Shown here: positions 14,827 to 21,476 of the stretch, in pieces
Position numbering within the stretch: the stretch's first letter is position 1
Layout: each line of letters opens with the position of its first letter
Origin: Algivirga pacifica
GTDB taxonomy: Bacteria > Bacteroidota > Bacteroidia > Cytophagales > Flammeovirgaceae
Assembly (NCBI RefSeq): GCF_039543525.1
Contig: NZ_BAABJX010000027.1
Coordinates: forward strand, 1-21,476
Direction of reading: 5' to 3'
Length of the DNA: 21,476 nucleotides
Notes under the pieces: model-generated
What the model saw: only the letters and a program-made list of their open reading frames with translations
Database searches by the model: none
What the model was told of the DNA's origin: nothing
Program-made: the position numbers and the translations under genes

Positions 14827-15771
14827 ATGAGCTGGAATATTTCACAAGAGCCTTCCCAGGAAGGAAAAGTCATTATTGTTACTGGTGCTAATACAGGTAT
14901 AGGTTTTGAGACAGCCTTAGCCCTAGCTAAAAAGTAGGCTACGGTGATTTTAGCTTGTAGAAACCTTGATAAAGGACATGCTGCGCAGGCTAAAATACTG
15001 CAAGTTGTACCTCAAGCACAGTTAGCGGTCTTACAGGTTGATTTGAGTAGCTTAGCCTCTGTTCGCCATTTTGCCGAAGTGTTTCAAAGGAGCTATGATC
15101 GGTTGGATATCCTGATCAATAATGCAGGAATTATGATTCCTCCCTATGCCAAAACAGAAGACGGCTTTGAGAGCCAGATGGGGGCCAATTATTTTGGTCA
15201 CTTTTTGTTGACGGGGCTATTGCTTGAGGTACTTAAAAAGACAGAAGGAGCAAGAGTAGTATCTTTAAGCTCCATTGCTCATAAACAGGGTAGAATTAAT
15301 TTTGATGATATCCATTGGGAAGAGCGTTACTCAGCCATGGAAGCTTATGGGCAAAGTAAAGTGGCTTGTTTGATCTTCGCAACAGAGTTACAAAGACGCT
15401 TGGAACAGTATAATATAGAGGTGCTTTCAGTGGCAGCCCACCCAGGAGTTTCTCCCACAGAGCTTGGTAGACACGTAAAGGGATTTACTCGTATTATATT
15501 TAATGCTGCGAGCATTATTTTAGGACCTGTATTATTGAACCAACCCAAGGAAGCGGCACTACCTACACTGATGGCAGCACTGAATAAAGATGCGAAAGGA
15601 GGTGATTACTATGGGCCTCAAGGATTCAATGAAATGAAAGGTAAACCAGGTATCGCTGATCGTACAACTTACTCTAAACAAGAAGATGTAGCCAAAAGGC
15701 TATGGGAGTTATCAGAGCAACTGACAGGTATTACTTATCCTTTTGAGGAACTTGCTCCAGAGAAAAATTAG
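14827..15771 (+). pseudogene. Short-chain dehydrogenase/reductase interrupted by an in-frame TAG
   Basis: From ATG 14827 the frame encodes the expected SDR N terminus (KVIIVTGANTGIG, residues 14-26, the NAD(P)-binding Gly-rich motif). It then meets TAG at codon 37 (14935-14937), inside the first Rossmann unit. The same frame continues without further stops to 15771: LACRN (42-46), LINNAG (~96-101), catalytic Ser in VVSLSS (~145-150) and YxxxK in YGQSK (174-178). Full length would be 314 codons, normal for retinol-dehydrogenase-like SDRs. A GTG at 14944 could restart translation, but the product would lack the cofactor-binding loop and is unlikely to work. One base change (GAG, AAG or CAG to TAG) would explain the stop, so this is a recent inactivation, a sequencing error, or a rare read-through. 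Confidence 0.8.
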
Positions 15772-15813
15772 AGCATGAAAGGCAAGGAATCGAGGGGGGT
15801 ATTTCTTCTTATT

Positions 15814-15889
15814 GAAGAATGAAGAATGAAGAATGAAGAATGAAGAATAGCTTTTTATTCTTCATTCTTCATTTTTAATTCTTCATTCT
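15814..15889. repeat. Inverted heptamer array between convergent genes
   Basis: Five GAAGAAT units (15814-15848), a short AGCTTTTT spacer, two ATTCTTC units (15857-15870), ATTTTTA, then ATTCTTC and a partial ATTCT (15878-15889). The arms can fold into a long hairpin of at least 14 bp with a T-run in the loop, a plausible bidirectional terminator for the genes on either side. The stop codon of the minus-strand gene (15888-15890) overlaps the last partial unit. Confidence 0.93.
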
Positions 15890-18800
15890 AAAAGTCATTT
15901 CCAATCGTCAGATAAAACTTAGGTTTATCTTTACGGAAGCCATCTTCAATAGCCCAAGCAGTATCTAGTTTTAGGTAGTATCCTAGTAAAGTCGTACGGA
16001 CCCCAAATCCATGCCCTGCAATAAATGGCTCACTAAAGTTTTTGACAACAGCCTGATAAGCACCAGCTTCTACTTCATAGGTGTTGAGAGCATTTTCTTC
16101 TTTAAAAGGACTAGCTCCTGTCCATGAAGCCCCTACATCCACAAATCCTGTAAACTGTAGGTTTCTCAGGAAATTACTTTTAATCATTTTCTTGGTAAAC
16201 AACTTGACGATAGGAAGACGTAGTTCGGTATTCCAAAGCATCACGTTTTGCCCACTTAAACGGTTGTAGTCAACTCCTCTAAGCGGTGTCGCAAAACGGG
16301 TAAATAATAGGTCAGTCAAGTCCGGAGCCATTTCATTAGGTGGAACACCTCTAGGATCCTGATAGAAATTATTGAACATCCAGTTATCCATACCTCCCAG
16401 TCGGTACTCTTTGGCTCCTGCACCTACAAATGCACCATAAGTAAAACGAGTTGCTAAGGTCAGTGAACGGAATATTGGTTGGTAGTGACGAATCTCTGCA
16501 GAGAAGTTACCAAAGGTTTCGGCTAGCTCACTGATTCCTATATATTGCTCGTAGCGTACCTTGGCTTTACTTCCTTTCATCATGTTTTCTCCTACCACAA
16601 AACTATTGTCAAATACGTATTCAAAGTTTGCTCCTGCGTAGTTACGCAGTTTGTCCGGAGCAGAAAGCATGATTAAGGTAACATCCGTAAAGCGTGTATT
16701 GGCAAAAAATGGCGCAACGGATACTCTACTTCTTACACTAAGTGGATAAGAAATAGTCGTCTCTAGCATATTCATCGCATATCGATGCTGGAAAGTAGAC
16801 TGTATTTGCAAGGTGTTTCTTTCAAACTTCAAGCGGTAGTCCAATCGGTTACGCAGGTATTCGTATTGTAGGTAGAAACTCGCATCTTTAAAATCTAGTG
16901 CACCAAAAAGACCAGCACTGAACTTATGGTTTTCTAGAATATCTGTCATTTTAGGCTCAAACAATAGCCCAAAACCACGGAAAGGGTCGATACGGAACGT
17001 CGATACAAATTCATCAATACCAAACCTCCTTTGGTAAGGAATGGGACGTGTAAAGTTACGATCTGGTGCTTGACTCTCTCGAGCAGCTACCTTGGCTTTG
17101 TAACGCTCCATAAACCCTTGTCGTACGTTTTGCTCTGAGGAAGCAAACTGATATGTGTCAGTATCGATGCCCTTTTTTGTAGTATCATTGGTGACCGCCT
17201 CTGGCGATCTCATAAAACTTGTATCACTAGGGATGATAATAACACTATCTGTATCAATTCCAATGTCTAAGGTAGTACTTGCCGTATCTGCAGGAACTGT
17301 CAAGTTGCCATCCATTTCATTTTCTGGAATACTATCAAGCCCAAATGTACGATTGATGATAGAGGAATCATTATCGTTAGGAATAAGTGGATTGTCCATG
17401 GAGGAACTATCATTGCTTATAGTTTCCTCAGGCATTAACTGTCTGAGGCTATCCTCCACCTTAAGTAAACTATCTTGCTCCTTGAGGTAACTCTCGAATG
17501 CTTTTCGTTCCTCTTCCTTCTTCTTTCGCTCTTCCTCTTTCTCTTTTTCCTTTCGGAGACGTAAGGCCTCTCGGGCATCCATGATATTTTGTCTGAATGT
17601 CTTCTCCGTAAAGGTCGCATCAGTTTTGTCAAAGTTATCATAATAGACATGTTGCTTCCCGTTTTTCAGAAGCGTATAGACTATTTTATCTTCATTGATA
17701 TGATAATCCTCTATACTGTACATGGTATTACTCAACTGAGTACTTACCTTATTCTCAAAGTTCTGAATGAATAATTGATTCATTCCCTTCAAGGAGCTTA
17801 GATAAGTAAATTCTTTATTGTTAAGGGCAATAGGGTATGTTTCCTGCCCCATAAAGTTGGTTAGCTTTTCCAGCACCTTAGGCGTTTGATGGTCGTATTT
17901 ATAGATGTTGAACTCATCTGAAATACTCCATGGGTCAGCATTGAAGGTGGTGGTAGAGTCTGTAGTTCTGTTGGAACTGAAAATCAGGTCTCTATTATTA
18001 GGCATGAATGAAGGAGTGATATCATCATAAATATCACGGGTAATTTGTAAGGTACGTCTACGTTTAACATCAAACGTAAAGATATCACTTTGTCCTCTTC
18101 GTTCTGCACTAATGGCAAGTATACGCCCGTTTGGAGAAACACTAAAGTCATTGATGTGCTCAAACTTAAATTCTACACGTTGCTTGATAAAGCGTTGCAC
18201 AGGCCAAAGTTTCCACTTATTGAGATCGTAGACAGTCATATAAATAAGACCTTTCCTCTGAGTAAAGACCACAATCTCATTATTATTAAGCCACCCTACC
18301 AGTGGTGTGTCATAATCTATTTGCTGGTTGACAACCCGGTACCCTCCTTTTTCAATTACCTTAGTTTTACCAGTGATCATGTTTTTAAGTTTCACCTTGA
18401 ATTTTCCATTCAGGTTTTCGGTATAGGCGAGCCAAACACCGTCGGGACTAAGCTTGATCTTGTTGTAAACTTTATTTTGGCGGTTTTTACCCAGCATTCC
18501 ATTGCCTTTTGGAAGTTCGTATTGTTCCTCCATAGGTTTATATTGCTCTTCATAGAATTGCTGCCATTCATTCAGGAAGTCATCATAACGAACCCCCAAG
18601 GTATTTTCAATACTGACTTTTTCATCCCGTACAATACGGGTAAGGTTCAGGATACTGGACATATTGTTTTTACCGTACTTTTCGGCAATGAAATTCCATA
18701 CGGATTGTCCTACTCTACTAGCCTCTTCTCCTTCCAGGTAACGAATTTTCTTGATTTTCTTTTTTCGTTCAAAGTAGTCTCTCATATAGTCATCCATTTC

Positions 18801-19379
18801 TTGAGACCACCCTTCTGAAAGGTAGAGAGAGGCACCTGACATAAACCAGTTGGGTAAACTCAGCATGTAGGCATTTTTTAGCATCTCCTTGAGACTACCT
18901 CCATACATCATTTGGAAGATAAAGGCATCCGTAAGTCCTGCTGTGATTTCTTTTTGAAACTCAATCTTATTTCCATTAAAGGCAATTTCTACCTCAGGCT
19001 TAATAAAGCGTGTCTGCCCTCCCGCTTGAAAGTCCTGTTGGTAGATACCAATATTACTTTGTTGCAACTCTTGTATAGAGTTGTAGATCAGAAGTTTCGT
19101 CTTGAAGTACGGGGAGAATCCTACTAGCTCAGAAATTCTAGTAAACTCTTTTTCAGCATACTCGGCACTTAATTTAGCTACGGAGTACCCGTTATTATAG
19201 AAGAAGATCTCGAAGTGTGGAGTTTCCATGGTACTCCATTTAAACTTGGAATACTGCAGGCGATTTTTTCCAAACTGATAAGGATGAAAAAATGACTGAG
19301 ACTGAGACCATGCGGAAAAAGTATATAGCATCATCCATAAGGTGACGACTAAAAACTTAAAGGAAGACTTTGTGGTCAT
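15888..19379 (-). CDS. TolB-propeller / outer-membrane beta-barrel fusion protein
   Basis: This 1163-aa exported protein begins with a signal peptide ending near FSAWSQS (~26). The N-terminal domain (~45-290) looks like a peptidase-MA-family domain, but the HExxH zinc site is missing; the corresponding helix reads KEITAGLTDAFIFQMMYGG (~140-158). Next is a TolB/PD40-type beta-propeller (~300-590) with repeats such as LSPDGVWLAYTE, VSPNGRILAISAE and DLIFSSNRT. A Lys/Glu-rich coil (~605-650) and a Ser/Thr/Asp-rich linker (~655-760) follow. The C-terminal third (~795-1163) has alternating beta-strands of a BamA/surface-antigen barrel and ends in a terminal Phe (TIGNDF), as outer-membrane proteins do. 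Its role is probably in envelope assembly or transport, but no precise function is known. Start is ATG 19379. Confidence 0.85.
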   Translation of the reverse strand: MTTKSSFKFLVVTLWMMLYTFSAWSQSQSFFHPYQFGKNRLQYSKFKWSTMETPHFEIFFYNNGYSVAKLSAEYAEKEFTRISELVGFSPYFKTKLLIYNSIQELQQSNIGIYQQDFQAGGQTRFIKPEVEIAFNGNKIEFQKEITAGLTDAFIFQMMYGGSLKEMLKNAYMLSLPNWFMSGASLYLSEGWSQEMDDYMRDYFERKKKIKKIRYLEGEEASRVGQSVWNFIAEKYGKNNMSSILNLTRIVRDEKVSIENTLGVRYDDFLNEWQQFYEEQYKPMEEQYELPKGNGMLGKNRQNKVYNKIKLSPDGVWLAYTENLNGKFKVKLKNMITGKTKVIEKGGYRVVNQQIDYDTPLVGWLNNNEIVVFTQRKGLIYMTVYDLNKWKLWPVQRFIKQRVEFKFEHINDFSVSPNGRILAISAERRGQSDIFTFDVKRRRTLQITRDIYDDITPSFMPNNRDLIFSSNRTTDSTTTFNADPWSISDEFNIYKYDHQTPKVLEKLTNFMGQETYPIALNNKEFTYLSSLKGMNQLFIQNFENKVSTQLSNTMYSIEDYHINEDKIVYTLLKNGKQHVYYDNFDKTDATFTEKTFRQNIMDAREALRLRKEKEKEEERKKKEEERKAFESYLKEQDSLLKVEDSLRQLMPEETISNDSSSMDNPLIPNDNDSSIINRTFGLDSIPENEMDGNLTVPADTASTTLDIGIDTDSVIIIPSDTSFMRSPEAVTNDTTKKGIDTDTYQFASSEQNVRQGFMERYKAKVAARESQAPDRNFTRPIPYQRRFGIDEFVSTFRIDPFRGFGLLFEPKMTDILENHKFSAGLFGALDFKDASFYLQYEYLRNRLDYRLKFERNTLQIQSTFQHRYAMNMLETTISYPLSVRSRVSVAPFFANTRFTDVTLIMLSAPDKLRNYAGANFEYVFDNSFVVGENMMKGSKAKVRYEQYIGISELAETFGNFSAEIRHYQPIFRSLTLATRFTYGAFVGAGAKEYRLGGMDNWMFNNFYQDPRGVPPNEMAPDLTDLLFTRFATPLRGVDYNRLSGQNVMLWNTELRLPIVKLFTKKMIKSNFLRNLQFTGFVDVGASWTGASPFKEENALNTYEVEAGAYQAVVKNFSEPFIAGHGFGVRTTLLGYYLKLDTAWAIEDGFRKDKPKFYLTIGNDF

Positions 19380-19614
19380 AGGGCAGCGCTGTTATTAGAT
19401 AATAAGATTGTTTGATGATGTTGTGGTTTACCAAGATAAAGTTAATTACTTAATAAACTTGAAAAATTGGTTTTAGTTTCCTCTGAAAAGGATGTTGTAA
19501 ACAGTGATTTTCATATAAAATAGAAAATGTCTGCTTCAAATAAAACTGATTGCAGTCTTACCTCTCATATCTTTTGCAATATAGGAAAATATCAAGATTT
19601 GAAATGATAGAACG
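19380..19614. other. Intergenic, no gene seen
   Basis: This AT-rich stretch lies upstream of the minus-strand outer-membrane protein and left of the repeat cluster at 19615. I see no convincing CAAAnnTA promoter complement, ORF or structured RNA. Confidence 0.4.
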
Positions 19615-19651
19615 GTGAACAGTGGGCAGTGAGCAGTGGACAGTGAACAGT
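19615..19651. repeat. Five GTGRRCA heptamers
   Basis: Units are GTGAACA, GTGGGCA, GTGAGCA, GTGGACA, GTGAACA plus GT. They vary only at the central purines and are related to the GAGCAGT block at 1339-1366 (on its minus strand). They run directly into the mini-hairpin repeats. Confidence 0.92.
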
Positions 19652-19717
19652 CTCAACTCACCGGAGGTGAAACGCAACAGCGAAGCGCTCAACAAGTGGC
19701 GTAAGCCGCCTCAACAA
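19652..19717 (+). repeat. Three CAAC-linked mini-hairpins
   Basis: TCACC-GGA-GGTGA (19658-19670), AGCG-AAG-CGCT (19679-19689, containing GCGAAGC) and GTGGC-GTAA-GCCGC (19696-19709, one T-G pair) are separated by CAAC linkers at 19654-19657, 19675-19678, 19690-19693 and 19712-19715. The first hairpin matches those at 6211 and 13841. Confidence 0.85.
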
Positions 19718-19842
19718 ATTAAATGGCCGAACAAGTGAAAAAAAAACTTGAAATGGTTACTTTTGTAAATGCAGCATTGCCGATAAAACCGTCAGCGTAT
19801 TTTCGGAGCTTTTTGCATGTTAGACAAGGAGTAAATTTTTAT

Positions 19843-20841
19843 ATGAGCGACATTCAAGTAAAATATGATGAACATGGGTATGTTATGGTGCCTAAAGAGA
19901 TGCTTGGAGACCCAAGGCTTTCCTTACAAGCTAAGGGGTTGATGAGTTTTCTGATGGCCGAACATGCAGGTTCTTCGGTTTCTGCAGAGGAGCTAGGCGA
20001 TCTGTTGGGAGAGGAAGTCGCTTTAATTGAACAGTTGTTTGATGAACTGATTGCTGCAGGATATGTCGATCGTTTGGAGAAAGGACAAGAGGAAGAACTG
20101 CTTGATGATACACAGGAAGAGGAGGAGGTTATGATCTTTGCTTCTTCTATTAACAGCAGTAGTGTAGCGGATACCGTAGAGGAACCGACAACGGTGGAAT
20201 ACTTGGAGGAGGAAGATACTCCAGAGCCTAATTTGCAAGAGAGCTTGGTTTCTTATGTAGATGATGATGCTACGATGGATCATGATTGGTTGGCAGAAGA
20301 AGGTAAAAAAGGGTTGGAGATGCGAATGGAAGAGCTTAGGGAACAGTGGAGGAAACAACCTTGGAATAGGCAAGAGATTGAGGATGAGGCGGAAAAAATT
20401 AAGCACCAACTTGATTTATTAGAACAAGAAGGTGAGCTGAACCTAATGCCTGATCGTATTTCTGTCGATAATGTCAAGTATTACCTGGAGGATGATCTAC
20501 AATATCCATTTGACTCTAAACCGTTTTTGACGGCTTGGGCAGCTTGGATTAAATACCTGGATGAAGATAGGGGTAAGCGACTGAACCTGAATGCTCAGCA
20601 GGCTACCTTAGTGAAGATGAGTAGAGAAAACTGGTCAGAGCCTAAGGCAATTGCCATTATCTACGATTCCATTGAACGAAATTATATGACCCTGGAAGAT
20701 TATGGCTTATTCAATGAAACCGGAGAACGACTCCAACAAAAGAAAGAGCAACAACAAGGAGGAAAAGTCTTCAACACCCGCTTTGATGACCTCGTCCAGT
20801 TCTATCGTTCATCAGAAACTTCTGGACGGAAATCTGGCTGA
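19843..20841 (+). CDS. Replication-type winged-helix protein (plasmid/phage-like)
   Basis: This 332-aa protein has an N-terminal winged-helix region (~10-80: VMVPKEMLGDPRLSLQAKGL, then SAEELGDLL and AAGYVDR), a long acidic linker (~85-200) and a C-terminal helical domain (~210-300) with PFDSKPFLTAWAAWIKYL and a SIERNYMTL segment. This pattern is common in replication or primosome-associated proteins of Bacteroidota mobile elements; that is recognition from memory, not a search. The frame is open from ATG 19723, but 19843 is preferred: it is preceded by AAGGAG (19826-19831), homologous proteins begin at this point, and the extra 40 residues would start inside the repeat cluster. The next gene overlaps its 3' end. 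Confidence 0.68.
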   Translation: MSDIQVKYDEHGYVMVPKEMLGDPRLSLQAKGLMSFLMAEHAGSSVSAEELGDLLGEEVALIEQLFDELIAAGYVDRLEKGQEEELLDDTQEEEEVMIFASSINSSSVADTVEEPTTVEYLEEEDTPEPNLQESLVSYVDDDATMDHDWLAEEGKKGLEMRMEELREQWRKQPWNRQEIEDEAEKIKHQLDLLEQEGELNLMPDRISVDNVKYYLEDDLQYPFDSKPFLTAWAAWIKYLDEDRGKRLNLNAQQATLVKMSRENWSEPKAIAIIYDSIERNYMTLEDYGLFNETGERLQQKKEQQQGGKVFNTRFDDLVQFYRSSETSGRKSG

Positions 20842-21397
20842 GGTTATTGATATTCAATATGACCTCCAACTCAAAGAAGCCAAAGCAGGAATATCTTTAT
20901 CCTTGATTCGTAAGGACGACCCCGGTGTCGCTAAAGCTTTATTGCATAAGGCTATAGAAATGCTTTGTAATAGTTATAGCATTACCAATAAACCTCAAAC
21001 CATTGAGCAATACCTGGATATTATAGGAATGATCCAGAGTCGTTATTACTATATGAGTATTGAGGAAGTACTTTACTGCTTTAAGAAAGTTAAACAAGGA
21101 GCATACGGCCCTATCTATAATCGTATTGATATTGATACCATAGCCCAATGGTTAGAACGTTATGACGTAGAAGAGCGTACCCCCGATGCTGTAAACAAGC
21201 AGGTAAGCCGTAATAATGAAGAGAAAAAAGACGAGTCTTTAGACTCAGTGAATATGCTAAAAGTATACCAGCAATTTAAGGGAGGAAACTCCGCTTATCA
21301 TGCAGTAGAACAGCAGCAAAAGAAAGAACAACAGGAGCAGGAAGCCTACCGTAAATATCGACAGGCTTACTTAGCCGGTAAGATGGGAGGACGTTAG
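20786..21397 (+). CDS. Uncharacterised protein paired with the replication-type gene
   Basis: From ATG 20786 the product is 203 aa; the frame also has ATG 20702 (231 aa). The later start is preferred because it overlaps the previous gene by 56 nt rather than 140. The middle part (SRYYYMSIEEVLYCFKKVKQ, followed by YGPIYNRIDIDTIAQWLERY) is a compact helical region of a type often seen encoded directly after replication-like genes on Bacteroidota plasmids and phages. The tail is a Gln/Lys/Glu-rich helix ending YLAGKMGGR. No enzymatic motif is visible. Overlap with the upstream gene suggests translational coupling. It is followed 15 nt later by a heptamer array. Confidence 0.65.
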   Translation: MTSSSSIVHQKLLDGNLAEVIDIQYDLQLKEAKAGISLSLIRKDDPGVAKALLHKAIEMLCNSYSITNKPQTIEQYLDIIGMIQSRYYYMSIEEVLYCFKKVKQGAYGPIYNRIDIDTIAQWLERYDVEERTPDAVNKQVSRNNEEKKDESLDSVNMLKVYQQFKGGNSAYHAVEQQQKKEQQEQEAYRKYRQAYLAGKMGGR

Positions 21398-21412
21398 TAA
21401 GGTCATTCTGAC

Positions 21413-21476
21413 GAAGAAGGATAAAGGAAGAAGGATAAAGGAAGAAGGATAAAGGAAGAAGGATAAAGGAAGAAGG
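21413..21476. repeat. Alternating heptamer array GAAGAAG/GATAAAG, running off the window
   Basis: Two different heptamers alternate to give a 14-nt period; four and a half copies are visible and the array is cut by the window end. It starts 15 nt after the stop codon of the gene ending at 21397. Confidence 0.95.

Noticed and set aside
14935..14937. TAG decoded as pyrrolysine or by programmed read-through
   Set aside because: SDR enzymes do not use pyrrolysine and nothing nearby resembles a read-through signal; a point mutation or base-calling error is simpler.
18090..18818. 242-aa open frame on the plus strand
   Set aside because: It is entirely antisense to the 1163-aa outer-membrane protein, whose domains are recognisable; the plus-strand product has no motif.

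Overview
The window looks like chromosomal DNA of a Bacteroidota bacterium, probably a marine-type Cytophagia or Saprospiria relative. The evidence is two 7TMR-DISM sensor kinases, a SusC-type N-terminal segment ending in a TonB-box-like VVVVGYG motif, a TolB-propeller/outer-membrane-barrel fusion, and promoters of the Bacteroidota TTTG-N18-20-TAnnTTTG type. Base composition is AT-rich. I saw no rRNA, tRNA, CRISPR array or transposase.

Layout. On the minus strand from the left are an ABC ATPase and a NUDIX hydrolase (70-1186), then a two-component pair: NarL-type response regulator (3267-3878) followed by a 7TMR-DISM histidine kinase (1351-3195). On the plus strand are a MuiA-like DUF4139 protein carrying an inserted SusC-like segment (4181-6085), a large nested palindrome (6136-6386), and a compact module: NrtR-type NUDIX regulator (6504-7187), SPFH/band-7 protein (7277-8287) and NAD-kinase-like protein (8447-9367). 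Next, on the minus strand, are a second 7TMR-DISM kinase that has lost its catalytic residues (9396-11225) and a membrane-linked methyltransferase (11434-12231). Plus-strand GT4 and GT2 glycosyltransferases and a short-chain dehydrogenase broken by an in-frame TAG follow (12595-15771). A 1163-aa outer-membrane protein lies on the minus strand (15888-19379). At the right edge are two overlapping genes that look like replication or plasmid/phage-type proteins (19843-21397).

The best candidate system is NrtR-SPFH-NADK. The regulator-SPFH gap holds two inverted repeats with identical half-sites (TTTGCGT-N7-ACGCAAA) centred 52 bp apart. One overlaps the regulator's own stop codon and the other overlaps the -7 element of a well-matched promoter. 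This suggests NAD/ADP-ribose-responsive control of an SPFH protein and a divergent NAD-kinase-like enzyme. The last two genes are separated by 14 perfect ATTCTTC heptamers that end two bases before the start codon.

The second theme is repeats. At least five intergenic arrays have a 7-nt period but different unit sequences (GAAGAAT, GAGCAGT, GTGRRCA, GAAGAAG/GATAAAG). Read on the purine-rich strand, they contain stop codons in every frame, and they mostly sit directly after genes in that orientation. A separate dispersed family is built of mini-hairpins (CACCnnnGGTG, GCGAAGC, TACGAAGTA) joined by CAAC linkers. It appears complete as a 251-bp foldback at 6136-6386 and as fragments at four other places.
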